In this document: in pieces, positions 27,659-36,353 of the stretch | Layout of the letters: the number at the start of each line of letters is the position of its first letter | How positions within the stretch are numbered: position 1 is the stretch's first letter | NCBI RefSeq assembly: GCF_011038965.1 | Contig: NZ_JAAKEB010000001.1 | Location: forward strand, 186,001-250,000 | Origin: Adlercreutzia sp. ZJ141 | Lineage (GTDB): Bacteria > Actinomycetota > Coriobacteriia > Coriobacteriales > Eggerthellaceae | Length of the DNA stretch: 64,000 nt | Reading direction: 5' to 3' | Translations under genes and position numbers: made by a program | Notes under the pieces: generated by a model | What the model saw: the letters and a program-made list of their open reading frames with translations, nothing else | Told to the model about the DNA's origin: nothing | The model's database searches: none

Positions 27659-29614
27659 GTGGCTACATTGGGGTTTCTCATCTTGTTTCCCCTGTGCGTG
27701 GGCATCGTGCTGTTCGCGGTGCGCGGCGAACAGGCCAGGAAAGCGATTGTGATCGGTTCGTCCGTAATCATCGCCGCCTGCTCGCTGTGGCTCATCGCAA
27801 CGAATTTGGGGAGTTCATGGACCGGTTTCAGGTTCTCTTCGACAGTCGTTGATTACTGCTGCACGGCAATTGGTGTGCTCATTGCGGGTATCATCTTGTA
27901 TTACGGCGTTCGCTACAAGAATGTTCTGGCATGCGTACTCGCCGTCATTCAGGTGGTGGGATCGCTCATCTTCGAGTTTGTATTCGCCCATGGTGTCGAT
28001 GTTGTGTTTGGACTGTACTTCGACTCGCTTTCGCTGATCATGACGTTCATCATTGGCGTCGTGGGCACGGGTATCTGCGTGTATGCTCTTGGCTATATGG
28101 AAGATTTCCAGGCTCACGAACCCGAAGATGCACCTGATCGCAGACCGTTCTTCTTCGGCGTTATGTTTATCTTCCTGTCGGCGATGTACCTCATCGTGTT
28201 CTCTAACAACATGGTGTGGATGTTCACTGGCTGGGAGGTGACCACGCTGTCATCGTTTTTGCTCATTGGCTATACGCGAACCGAAGAAGCTATTGCGAAC
28301 GCTTTTAGGCAAATCATTATGAACCTATTGGGCGGCATTGGTTTTTTGGTTGCGCTGTTCTCCGTGGTGGTGCTGTTCAATACGTTGTCGCTGCAGGAGT
28401 TTATTCGTCTCGGCGGTGCGTATCCGATGCTTGCAGCTCTGCCGTTGGCGGCGCTAGCGTTTGCGGGCATTACCAAGGCGGCACAGATGCCGTTCCATAC
28501 CTGGCTGCTTGGTGCCATGGTTGCTCCTACGCCCACCAGTGCTTTGCTCCATTCGTCAACCATGGTGAAGGCTGCGGTATTCTTGCTGTTGAAGCTCGCT
28601 CCGCTTATGCTCGTGTCTCCTGTTCCGGCGGCCATGACTGTGCTCGTTGGTGGCGTCACCTTCATGATGTGCTCGTTTATGGCTATCTCGCAGAGCAATG
28701 CTAAACGCGTTCTGGCATACTCCACCATCGCGAACCTGGGCCTGATCGTGGCCTGTGCGGGCGTAGGCACGCCTGAAGCGGTGTGGGCTGGCGCATTCTT
28801 GATGGTGTTCCATGCGGTTGCCAAGTCGCTCCTGTTCCTGTGTGTGGGCACGGCTGAGCATCATATCGGCAGCCGCGACATTGAGGACATGGACCTGTTG
28901 TTTGAGCGTATGCCGCGTTTGGCTCGCTTCATGATGCTTGGCATTATGGTCATGTTCGTAGCACCGTTTGGTATGCTGGTGGCGAAATGGGCTACGCTCA
29001 TCTCGTTCGCCGATATGGGGCAGCTTGCACTCATCTTATTGCTCGGGTTTGGGTCGGCTGCAACGTTTATGTTCTGGGCGAAGTGGCTCGGCAAGCTTGC
29101 TGGTGTCGCGCAGCGGGTAGAAAACGTGGAAGGCAGCGTGCATCGTTCAGAATGGTCAGCTATTCTGGTCATGGCAGCACTGTCGGTACTGGCGTGTATC
29201 AATCTGCCCCTACTTTCGCGCTGGCTCGTTGAGCCGTACGTTGTCGGCATCTACGGCATCGCAGGGCAAAGCATCCCGATGGTTGATCTACTCATAGCCG
29301 CCGCACTTACAACCGTTATCGTCATTGTGCTGTTTGCTGGGCTTGGAAAGAGCCGCCGCCGTCAGGTGAGCGTGTATCTTGCAGGCGCTTCGGCCGACAA
29401 TGAAAACCGCATTTTCCGCAACTCGATGTCGGGCGAAACCGAAGCAACGGCTCATAACTGGTATCTGACCGACGTGTTTGGCGAGAAGAGTATGGCGCCT
29501 ATCGGTTCAGTATGCTGCATCATCGTCATGATTCTGGGCGTGGTTGTATCCGCTGCGTTCACGACCAAGGGCTTCGGCCTTCTTTCGGCCGTGCTCTCGC
29601 TCTTTGGTCTGTAA
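27659..29614 (+). CDS. echA: Ech hydrogenase subunit EchA (NuoL-like ion pump)
   Basis: Membrane protein of 651 residues with 14 or more hydrophobic segments, homologous to antiporter-like subunits of complex I. The Proton_antipo_M signature is clear (FTGWEVTTLSSFLLIGYTR; AAQMPFHTWLLGAMVAPTP; LLHSSTMVKAAVFLLLKL), with the conserved lysines and glutamate for ion translocation. A GTG start at 27659 follows GAAGGAGG. It is the first of six genes in exactly the echABCDEF order of Methanosarcina barkeri. It should couple H2 formation to proton or sodium export. Confidence 0.88.
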   Translation: MATLGFLILFPLCVGIVLFAVRGEQARKAIVIGSSVIIAACSLWLIATNLGSSWTGFRFSSTVVDYCCTAIGVLIAGIILYYGVRYKNVLACVLAVIQVVGSLIFEFVFAHGVDVVFGLYFDSLSLIMTFIIGVVGTGICVYALGYMEDFQAHEPEDAPDRRPFFFGVMFIFLSAMYLIVFSNNMVWMFTGWEVTTLSSFLLIGYTRTEEAIANAFRQIIMNLLGGIGFLVALFSVVVLFNTLSLQEFIRLGGAYPMLAALPLAALAFAGITKAAQMPFHTWLLGAMVAPTPTSALLHSSTMVKAAVFLLLKLAPLMLVSPVPAAMTVLVGGVTFMMCSFMAISQSNAKRVLAYSTIANLGLIVACAGVGTPEAVWAGAFLMVFHAVAKSLLFLCVGTAEHHIGSRDIEDMDLLFERMPRLARFMMLGIMVMFVAPFGMLVAKWATLISFADMGQLALILLLGFGSAATFMFWAKWLGKLAGVAQRVENVEGSVHRSEWSAILVMAALSVLACINLPLLSRWLVEPYVVGIYGIAGQSIPMVDLLIAAALTTVIVIVLFAGLGKSRRRQVSVYLAGASADNENRIFRNSMSGETEATAHNWYLTDVFGEKSMAPIGSVCCIIVMILGVVVSAAFTTKGFGLLSAVLSLFGL

Positions 29615-29629
29615 GGGAGGGGTGCAAGC

Positions 29630-30499
29630 ATGAATCTGCTTTTCACTCTCATCGGCATCGTTGCCTTCGCCGTTTTAGCGCCGTGCGTCGGCTGTTTGTT
29701 GGCAGGTCTTGACCGCGTCATCAGTGCACGCATGCAGGGTCGCGTTGGCCCGCCGTTGCTGCAGCCCTACTACGACGTGCGCAAGCTTTTGCAGAAGGAA
29801 GCCGCGTCGGTGAACAAAGTTGAGGACACCTATATCACCTGCGCATTGGTGCTGTCCATCGTTGCCGGCGGCATCTTCTTCTCGGGTGGTAACCTGCTGT
29901 TCAGTATTTTCATCATCACGCTTTCAGGGCTGTTCTTTATCGTGGCTGCGTACTCATCGCGTTCGCCCTATGCCGAGGTTGGTGCCCACCGTGAGACGCT
30001 GCAGGTGATGGCCTACGAGCCCATGATGTTGTTCATGGCTGTAGCGTTCTACCTGGCTTCTGGTACGTTTAATTCAGCAGGTGCTCTGTTCTTCGCTGTT
30101 CCAGCGGTCACCGTACTCTGGCCGGTGTTTCTGGGCTTTATGTTCGTACTCACCATTAAGTTGCGTAAGTCGCCGTTCGATCTGTCGTACTCGCACCATG
30201 CTCATCAGGATCTTGTGAAGGGCATCACTACCGAAATGAGCGGACCAACGCTTGCCAAGGTTGAGATTATGCACTGGTGTGAGAACGTATTGTTCCTCGG
30301 CTGGACGGGGCTGTTCTTCATCTGGGCGAACCCTGCTTCTATCGTACTGGCGATCGTGGTGGTACTTGCTGTGTACTTCCTTGAAATCTGGATCGACAAC
30401 AATTTTGCCCGTGTGAAGTGGCAGTTCCTGCTGCGGTCGGCCTGGATCGTTGCTCTGGTGTGCGGTCTGGTCAACATCGGGTTCCTCATGTATCTGTAA
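29630..30499 (+). CDS. echB: Ech hydrogenase subunit EchB (NuoH-like)
   Basis: This 289-residue membrane protein has about eight segments and resembles NuoH/HycD. Family features are LDRVISARMQGRVGPPLLQPYYD near the N-terminus, taken in two halves, and the acidic loop YSSRSPYAEVGAHRETLQVM. A third conserved segment is RKSPFDLSYSHHAHQDLVKG. It anchors the soluble arm to the membrane and links cluster chemistry with ion movement. It starts 15 bases after echA with GGAGGGG upstream. Confidence 0.9.
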   Translation: MNLLFTLIGIVAFAVLAPCVGCLLAGLDRVISARMQGRVGPPLLQPYYDVRKLLQKEAASVNKVEDTYITCALVLSIVAGGIFFSGGNLLFSIFIITLSGLFFIVAAYSSRSPYAEVGAHRETLQVMAYEPMMLFMAVAFYLASGTFNSAGALFFAVPAVTVLWPVFLGFMFVLTIKLRKSPFDLSYSHHAHQDLVKGITTEMSGPTLAKVEIMHWCENVLFLGWTGLFFIWANPASIVLAIVVVLAVYFLEIWIDNNFARVKWQFLLRSAWIVALVCGLVNIGFLMYL

Positions 30500-30510
30500 A
30501 GGAGATGGTC

Positions 30511-30954
30511 ATGTCTTTTGCATCTAAATCTCCCTGGGTTATCCATTACGACGCTTCGAGCTGCAATGGCTGCGACATCGAGGTGCTGGCTACGCTGTGC
30601 CCCGGCTTTGACGCTGAGCGATTCGGCGTGATAAACACCGGCAATCCCAAGCATGCCGACATCTTTTTGGTGACTGGTTCGGTTAACGAGCGCAATATTA
30701 AGGTGATCCAGGAAATCTACGACCAGATGCTCGAGCCTAAGGTGGTTGTCGCGTGCGGCATCTGCGCGTGCTCGGGCGGCATCTTCCACGATTGTTACAA
30801 CGTACTTGGCGGAGTGGATAAGGCTATTCCGGTTGATGTGTACGCTCCAGGGTGCGCCATTCGCCCGGAAACTATCATCGATGCAGTGGTCGAGGCAGTG
30901 GGTGTTCTCGAAGAGAAGGCTCGTGCTATGAAAGAAAAAGAACAGGGGGAGTAG
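30511..30954 (+). CDS. echC: Ech hydrogenase small subunit EchC (NuoB-like)
   Basis: The 147-residue Fe-S subunit holds the proximal [4Fe-4S] cluster next to the NiFe site. Cysteines appear in SCNGCDIE, in CGICACSGGIF and in APGCAIRPE, matching the N2-type ligands of NuoB and group 4 hydrogenases. AAAGGAG selects the ATG at 30511 over earlier in-frame codons inside echB. It lies 11 bases after echB and 4 bases before echD. Confidence 0.93.
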   Translation: MSFASKSPWVIHYDASSCNGCDIEVLATLCPGFDAERFGVINTGNPKHADIFLVTGSVNERNIKVIQEIYDQMLEPKVVVACGICACSGGIFHDCYNVLGGVDKAIPVDVYAPGCAIRPETIIDAVVEAVGVLEEKARAMKEKEQGE

Positions 30955-30958
30955 CGCT

Positions 30959-31642
30959 ATGGAATACCGTTCCGATTTTTCTCGCTGCACCATCGACGAG
31001 CTGCCTGCGCTCTCCTCGCGCCTTAAGGCTGAGGGTTGGCGGTTCGTGCAGATGCTGTGTGCGAACACCGACGACGGCATCGACATGGTGTACTCGTTCA
31101 TGAAGGATGGTCATCTGGTGAACTATGAGATCAAGGGCGTTACGAAAGGCGATGTGGTTCCCAGCATCACGAATGATTTTATCGCCGCCTTTGTGTTTGA
31201 AAACGAATCGCACGATCTATTCGGTGTCAACATTTCAGACATTGCTATAGACTTCAAAGGCCACTTCTACGATCTTGCCCAAGCCGAGCCTATGACCATC
31301 ATCTCGCCTGCCCAGAAAGCAGCGAAGGAAAAGGCAGCTAAGCTCGCGGCAGCAAAGGCTGCCAAGGAGAAAGCGGCCGCCGCACCACAGGAAGACGATG
31401 CAGCGGCGAAGCAGGCAGAGCTTGAGGCAAAGCTTGCCGCCATGGATCCCGAGAAAGCTGCCAAGGTGCGTGCGGCCATGGAAGCCAAGGCGAAGAAGGA
31501 GGCAGCCGCGCTCGCGCAGGCCAAGGAGAAGGCACTCGAGGAAAAGCTCGCGGGTATGGACCCCGAAAAGGCCGCGAAGGTTCGTGCCGCTATGGCGGCA
31601 AAGGCTGCTCAGGCTGCGAGTGCGAAGAAGGGAGGGGAGTAG
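30959..31642 (+). CDS. echD: Ech hydrogenase subunit EchD (NuoC-like) with Lys/Ala-rich repeat tail
   Basis: Residues 1-~116 are a compact NuoC-like domain with the family stretch FVFENESHDLFGVN. Typical EchD ends about there. This protein continues for about 110 residues of Lys/Ala/Glu-rich, predicted helical sequence. The tail contains two copies of a ~35-residue unit that both include MDPEKAAKVRAAM (162-174 and 200-212). Such tails could form a coiled coil or bind another acidic protein. Codon use in the tail matches the neighbours. echE starts two bases after the stop. Confidence 0.88.
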   Translation: MEYRSDFSRCTIDELPALSSRLKAEGWRFVQMLCANTDDGIDMVYSFMKDGHLVNYEIKGVTKGDVVPSITNDFIAAFVFENESHDLFGVNISDIAIDFKGHFYDLAQAEPMTIISPAQKAAKEKAAKLAAAKAAKEKAAAAPQEDDAAAKQAELEAKLAAMDPEKAAKVRAAMEAKAKKEAAALAQAKEKALEEKLAGMDPEKAAKVRAAMAAKAAQAASAKKGGE

Positions 31643-31643
31643 T

Positions 31644-32732
31644 ATGGGAAAGGCAACCGTTATCCCGTTCGGGCCGCAGCATCCTGTTTTACCCGAACCA
31701 CTCCATCTCGACCTTGTGGTCGAGGACGAGAAGGTTATCGAAGCGATTCCCCAGATCGGCTTCGTTCACCGTGGCTTAGAGAAGCTCGTTGAGACGCGCG
31801 ACTACAACCAGTTCATCTACGTTGCCGAGCGCATCTGTGGCATTTGCGCTTTCGGGCATTCGCTTGGTTACGCCGAAACGGTTGAGTCGCTCATGGGTGT
31901 TGAGGTTCCCGAGCGTGCCGAGTATCTGCGTGGTATTTGGCATGAACTCTCGCGAATTCACTCCCACATTCTTTGGTTGGGGCTTGCGGCTGACGCATTC
32001 GGCTTCGAGAGCTTGTTCATGCATTGCTGGCGTTTGCGCGAACGTGTGTTGTCTATCTTTGAGGCAACCACTGGCGGGCGTGTCATCTTCTCTGTTGTGA
32101 AAGTCGGCGGCGTTACACGCGATATCAGTGCCGACCAGTTCGCCGAGATCAAGATGACGCTTGAGGGTATTAAGGACGAGTACCGTCAGATCGTGAACAC
32201 CTTCATGAAGGACACCTCGGTGAAGAACCGCACGGTTGGCGTTGGATACTTGAGCACCGAAGCAGCTTTGAATGCGAGTATGGTAGGTCCGTTCGCTCGC
32301 GCTTCGAACGTACCATACGACGTTCGCTCGCTTGGTCGAGGTGCCTACGGTAAGCTATCTGACTTCCAGCCCATCGTTGACACGCAGGGCGACTGCTACG
32401 CCCGCGTGAAAGTGCGCGCGAATGAAGTACTGCAGTCGATCGACATCATCGAAGAGCTGATCGCTGGCATTCCTACTGGTGACATTAGTGTTCCGGTGAA
32501 AGGGTCGCCCGCTGCGGGCGCGCAGGCGAGTAATGTGGTAGAGCAGCCGCGTGGCGAGTGTTACTACTTTGCGCGCGGAAACGGCACGAAGTACCTCGAC
32601 CGCATGCGCATGCGCACACCGACCTCTCAGAACCTCGCAGGCATGGTCAAGGCGCTCGAAGGGTGCGAGCTGTCCGACGTCAATATGATCATTCTGACGA
32701 TCGATCCGTGCATTAGCTGCACCGAAAGGTAG
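31644..32732 (+). CDS. echE: Ech hydrogenase large subunit EchE ([NiFe] site)
   Basis: The 362-residue catalytic subunit has both Ni-binding cysteine pairs. The first is C65 and C68 in RICGICAFGH, and the second is C356 and C359 in DPCISCTER. It therefore belongs to true group 4 [NiFe] hydrogenases and not to complex I NuoD, which lacks them. The protein ends three residues after the last cysteine, so no C-terminal peptide needs proteolytic removal. The ATG at 31644 follows GGAGGGGAG inside echD. Maturation genes (hypA-F) are not in the window. Confidence 0.93.
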   Translation: MGKATVIPFGPQHPVLPEPLHLDLVVEDEKVIEAIPQIGFVHRGLEKLVETRDYNQFIYVAERICGICAFGHSLGYAETVESLMGVEVPERAEYLRGIWHELSRIHSHILWLGLAADAFGFESLFMHCWRLRERVLSIFEATTGGRVIFSVVKVGGVTRDISADQFAEIKMTLEGIKDEYRQIVNTFMKDTSVKNRTVGVGYLSTEAALNASMVGPFARASNVPYDVRSLGRGAYGKLSDFQPIVDTQGDCYARVKVRANEVLQSIDIIEELIAGIPTGDISVPVKGSPAAGAQASNVVEQPRGECYYFARGNGTKYLDRMRMRTPTSQNLAGMVKALEGCELSDVNMIILTIDPCISCTER

Positions 32733-32738
32733 ACGACA

Positions 32739-33113
32739 ATGGGTGGATTCAAACTCGGAAAAATGACGTTGGGCTCGCTGTTTAAGAAGCCTGAAACCGT
32801 GATGTACCCGCTCGAGACGAAGCCTGTGCCAAAAGGCTTGAAGGGTTGTGTAGAAAACAATGTGAGCGCATGTATCCTCTGTGGCATTTGCGCGAAGCGC
32901 TGCCCCTGTGGAGCCATCGTGGTGGACAAGAAGGCTCGCACGTGGACGATCGATCGTTTCCGCTGTGTGCAGTGTGGTACGTGTGTGGCAGAGTGCCCGA
33001 AAAGCTGCCTTGAGATGAACCCCACACGTCCGAAGGTGGCCAAGGAAAAAAGCCTTGTTGAGCTGCATGTCCCCGAGCCGATTGCCGAGCCTTTGCAAAA
33101 CCCTAACGGTTAG
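32739..33113 (+). CDS. echF: Ech hydrogenase ferredoxin-like subunit EchF (NuoI-like)
   Basis: The 124-residue polyferredoxin has two [4Fe-4S] motifs, CILCGICAKRCPCGAI and CVQCGTCVAECPKSCLEM. It passes electrons from reduced ferredoxin to the cluster in EchC. It is the last ech gene, starting 6 bases after echE, and a terminator follows at 33214. Confidence 0.93.
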   Translation: MGGFKLGKMTLGSLFKKPETVMYPLETKPVPKGLKGCVENNVSACILCGICAKRCPCGAIVVDKKARTWTIDRFRCVQCGTCVAECPKSCLEMNPTRPKVAKEKSLVELHVPEPIAEPLQNPNG

Positions 33114-33213
33114 GTTACCGTCTTGCGATTTAGCTGTGTCAATCGCGCTGCCACTACACTTACGGGTAAACGGGTGGTGTGAAAACTGATAAAATTTTTC
33201 CCGTATAACAGAT

Positions 33214-33237
33214 CCGGGCGCGAAAGCGCCCGGTTTT
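33214..33237 (+). terminator. Terminator of the ech operon
   Basis: A perfect 8-bp GC stem (CCGGGCGC / GCGCCCGG) with a GAAA tetraloop is followed by TTTT. It lies 100 bases after echF and 26 bases before the next gene. Confidence 0.9.
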
Positions 33238-33262
33238 CAACGAAGCAGGGGAGAAGGCTATC

Positions 33263-33925
33263 ATGCCAAGGCATGTCGATACGGTACTCAATACTGTGTC
33301 AAACAAGGTTCTGACGGTACCGAATGTTATTTCGGCCATCAGACTATGCCTGATCCCTGTGTTTTTTGCAGTGCTGCTGAGTGGGCATGACGTTGCAGCG
33401 GCTATTATCTTTGCTATCGCGGCGGGCACTGACTGTATTGACGGTCAGATCGCTCGGCGTACAAATGCGGTAACGCGCCTAGGCCAGTTGCTTGACCCCG
33501 CGGTCGACCGTTTGCTCATGATCTCCGGAGTACTCGGAGTTTTTTTGGTTGGTCGCTTGCCGCTGTGGATCATTCTCTTCGTGCTGGTGCGCGATCTCTT
33601 CTTACTGGTGGGAAGTTTCTATCTGTTGCGGAGCCGTCATATTCGCATCCCTGTGGTTTTCGCGGGTAAAGCATCAACCACGTTTCTGTTCATCGGGTTT
33701 GCTGGCTTGCTGCTGAATGCTCCGCTTATCTCTGGGTTGGGCTGGGTTTCTTTCGATTGGCTACCAGGGTTTAACGCCGATCCCTGCTCGTGGTCGATCT
33801 GGTTTCTGTATGTTGGGCTGGTACTCAGCGCCGTGACGGCGGTGTACTACGCGTACTCAGCGCTACGCGAACTGCGAGAACACCCTTCTGCTGCACGCAT
33901 GCAACGGGAGTTGGGACATGAGTGA
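33263..33925 (+). CDS. CDP-alcohol phosphatidyltransferase family protein
   Basis: Membrane enzyme of 220 residues with six segments. The full CDP-alcohol motif is present as D-x2-DG-x2-AR-x8-G-x3-D-x3-D in TDCIDGQIARR...GQLLDPAVD. It transfers a phosphatidyl group from CDP-diacylglycerol to an alcohol. Candidates are glycerol-3-phosphate, inositol-phosphate or phosphatidylglycerol (actinobacterial cardiolipin synthase). A second, more typical PgsA lies at 61963-63225, so this copy may have the cardiolipin role; the sequence does not settle it. Its 3' end overlaps the VanW gene by 8 bases. Confidence 0.85.
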   Translation: MPRHVDTVLNTVSNKVLTVPNVISAIRLCLIPVFFAVLLSGHDVAAAIIFAIAAGTDCIDGQIARRTNAVTRLGQLLDPAVDRLLMISGVLGVFLVGRLPLWIILFVLVRDLFLLVGSFYLLRSRHIRIPVVFAGKASTTFLFIGFAGLLLNAPLISGLGWVSFDWLPGFNADPCSWSIWFLYVGLVLSAVTAVYYAYSALRELREHPSAARMQRELGHE

Positions 33926-36344
33926 TACAAAAAAGCCACGCTGGGGTGCACACGCATCACCCACACGGCGAGGCCAAGCGATGCAGGGAACGAATCGAAC
34001 AACCAGGCGCCCACGTGGCGCCTGGTCGCGTCGCACCGAATCCGCTTACAATCCTTCTTCGGAACGTCGTGGTAGTCATAGTGCCGAACACGACTTCCAG
34101 CGCTCTTCGCAGGACGCTTCCACTCGTGTGAGATCTGAGCGTTCGGTGGCCCATACGCACTTTCCGCGTGAACACAGGAACCGCGCAGCCGCGCGCAGGA
34201 AAGCTGAGTACGCACAGCCGACGCGTGGCGTTGCGCTGTGGACGAAGGGTGAGCCACGTGCTACCTCACGAGCGGGGGCTGCGTCTCGTGTTATAGGCGT
34301 TCTCAAAGCGCTTGCTCACGGTATCGTTTCTCTTGTTGCTGTAGCTGCTAAGGCTGCATGTGCGGGAGTGGTTGCCCTTGCACACCGTAGCAAAATTGCA
34401 GCGGTAGTGCTGGTGCTCGTCTGTGCGGTAGCGCTCCTAGGTGCAGGCGATGCGTTTGTTCACCTGGGCCGCGCTTACGGTGGCGTGAGCGTGGGCGGCA
34501 TTGATGTTTCGGGTATGACACAAGATGAGATTGCGTCGATGCTGGATGAAACCTACGCCGATACGGTTTCTCAAGGGCAGGTTTCAATTTACGCGAACGA
34601 CGAGGCACAACAACGTGTGAACGACGCTGCTGCCTCAGCTCAGGATGCAGCACTTGCCGAGCAGCTTGCTGTTGAAGAGGCGCGTGAGAACAAGCAGATA
34701 TGGGAAGCCACATCCAGCTCGCTTTCCGCATCGGTTCCCGCTCATTCGCTGGCTCAGGCGGCGTTGGCGGTCGGCCGCGACGACGGGGGTATCATCGGGC
34801 GTCTTGGTGCGCGCCTGCTCGGCCACGACATTCCCTTTCTGCTTGAGTTTAATGAGGAAGAACTGGAAGGGCTTGCGCTCGATATCGACAAAACCATCGG
34901 CACGCCGCGGGTTGATTTCAACATTGCCGTCGATGATGGCGTAGCCAGTGTTTCGCCAGGCAACGACGGTAACATCATCGACCGCGACGATTTGCGCCAA
35001 CGCCTCACAAATGCGTTTGCTGGGACGAATGGCGGCGAGACATCATTTGTCGCTGAGGTGTCGTATGCTCCCGTGCGTATCGATGAAAAGGAAGCACAGA
35101 AGGCCTGTGATACGGTAAACGCTGCCATCGAGCATGGCGCTACCGTTTTATGTGAGGGAACGATATGGGAGGTTAATCGATCCGATCTGGGAGAATGGGT
35201 GAGTGCGCGGCCGGTTGAGAAACGGGAAGGGCATTGGGAGCTTCTTCCTTGCTTTGACGCCGATGTGGTGAAGCCGGCCATTTTGCAAAATATCGAAATG
35301 GATCAGGAGGGTGGCTCGATCACGGTGTCGTTCTCGACGTCTGAAGATGGTGAGGTCGGCGTCGCAGCGCAAGGCGTGGCAAAAATTCCTCTGGTTGCTC
35401 AAACGGTGAGCGCGATGAACGAAGTTGTGTTCGGTGAGGCATCGCGAGCTGCCGCCGCAGAGGAAGAGGGCGATGTTGCACCGGATGCGGCCTCAATGGT
35501 TTCTGCCGAAGAAGGGCAACCGATCAAGGTTAGCGTAGCGACTGGGGAAATGCCTGGTTCCATGACGTTTGATGAAGCGCTTGATTACGGCATTATCGAG
35601 CTTGTTTCCTCGTATACCACCGAGTACACGTCGGGTGCGGGTACCGAGAACCGCAATCACAACATTCACCTTGCTGCCGATCTGATTAGCGATTCTGTTG
35701 CGAAAGCGGGTGGCACGTGGTCGTTTATCGAAAATGTGGGAGAATGCGACGAAAGTCAGGGCTTTGCCTCAGCAGGTGCTATTGTGGGAGACGAGTATAC
35801 CGACGAAATCGGCGGTGGGGTTTGCCAAGTTGCCACCACCGTGTTCAATGCAGTGTATGAAGCGGGTTATCCGGTGCTCGAACGGCGCAACCATTCGCTT
35901 TACATAGCTAGCTACCAAGCAGGGAGGGATGCTGCTGTTGCTTGGCCTGATCTCGATCTGGTATGGGAGAACGACAGCGATTCTGATGTGCTTCTTCGAG
36001 CATCGTACACCGAAACTTCGATAACCGTATCCTTGTACGGTATTGATCCTGGTTATGAGGTTACATCAGAAGATGGCGTGTGGGAAGAAGGCGAGAAGTA
36101 CATAACCCGCGTGGTCATCAACGATCAGCTTGATCCGAGTACCGTGTTTTTGAAGTCGTCTGGTGCTGACGGAAGCAGCTTCTGGGTAACCCGAACCGTA
36201 ACAAATGCGGCGGGCGAAGTATTGCACGTCGATCGCTTCGATTCGGTATACCAGCCGAAAAACGAGGTGTATGAAGCGGGTTCGCAAGAAGCAGCCCAGA
36301 GTGTGACACTACGTCAGAACGTAATGAGTGAATCTGAGGGGTAG
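33918..36344 (+). CDS. VanW family membrane-anchored protein
   Basis: The 808-residue protein has an Arg-rich, disordered cytoplasmic part (1-~120), one membrane segment (about 159-176), and a large exterior part. The exterior begins with a peptidoglycan-binding-4-type repeat (GVSVGGIDVSGMTQDEIASML) and a second similar unit. A VanW domain lies at about 566-710 (TWSFIENVGE...GGGVCQVATTVFNAVYEAG) followed by a G5-like end. VanW is named after vancomycin operons, but most members are housekeeping wall proteins of unknown action. It precedes a D,D-carboxypeptidase, which supports a wall role. Confidence 0.85.
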   Translation: MSDTKKPRWGAHASPTRRGQAMQGTNRTTRRPRGAWSRRTESAYNPSSERRGSHSAEHDFQRSSQDASTRVRSERSVAHTHFPREHRNRAAARRKAEYAQPTRGVALWTKGEPRATSRAGAASRVIGVLKALAHGIVSLVAVAAKAACAGVVALAHRSKIAAVVLVLVCAVALLGAGDAFVHLGRAYGGVSVGGIDVSGMTQDEIASMLDETYADTVSQGQVSIYANDEAQQRVNDAAASAQDAALAEQLAVEEARENKQIWEATSSSLSASVPAHSLAQAALAVGRDDGGIIGRLGARLLGHDIPFLLEFNEEELEGLALDIDKTIGTPRVDFNIAVDDGVASVSPGNDGNIIDRDDLRQRLTNAFAGTNGGETSFVAEVSYAPVRIDEKEAQKACDTVNAAIEHGATVLCEGTIWEVNRSDLGEWVSARPVEKREGHWELLPCFDADVVKPAILQNIEMDQEGGSITVSFSTSEDGEVGVAAQGVAKIPLVAQTVSAMNEVVFGEASRAAAAEEEGDVAPDAASMVSAEEGQPIKVSVATGEMPGSMTFDEALDYGIIELVSSYTTEYTSGAGTENRNHNIHLAADLISDSVAKAGGTWSFIENVGECDESQGFASAGAIVGDEYTDEIGGGVCQVATTVFNAVYEAGYPVLERRNHSLYIASYQAGRDAAVAWPDLDLVWENDSDSDVLLRASYTETSITVSLYGIDPGYEVTSEDGVWEEGEKYITRVVINDQLDPSTVFLKSSGADGSSFWVTRTVTNAAGEVLHVDRFDSVYQPKNEVYEAGSQEAAQSVTLRQNVMSESEG

Positions 36345-36353
36345 GAACGTCGT

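Noticed and set aside
31644-32732. Complex I NuoD instead of hydrogenase large subunit
   Set aside because: Both NiFe-binding cysteine pairs are intact, which NuoD lacks, and the operon has only the six Ech-type genes.
33918-36344. Vancomycin resistance determinant based on the VanW domain
   Set aside because: VanW proteins are widespread in sensitive bacteria, and no vanA/B, vanH or vanX gene is nearby.
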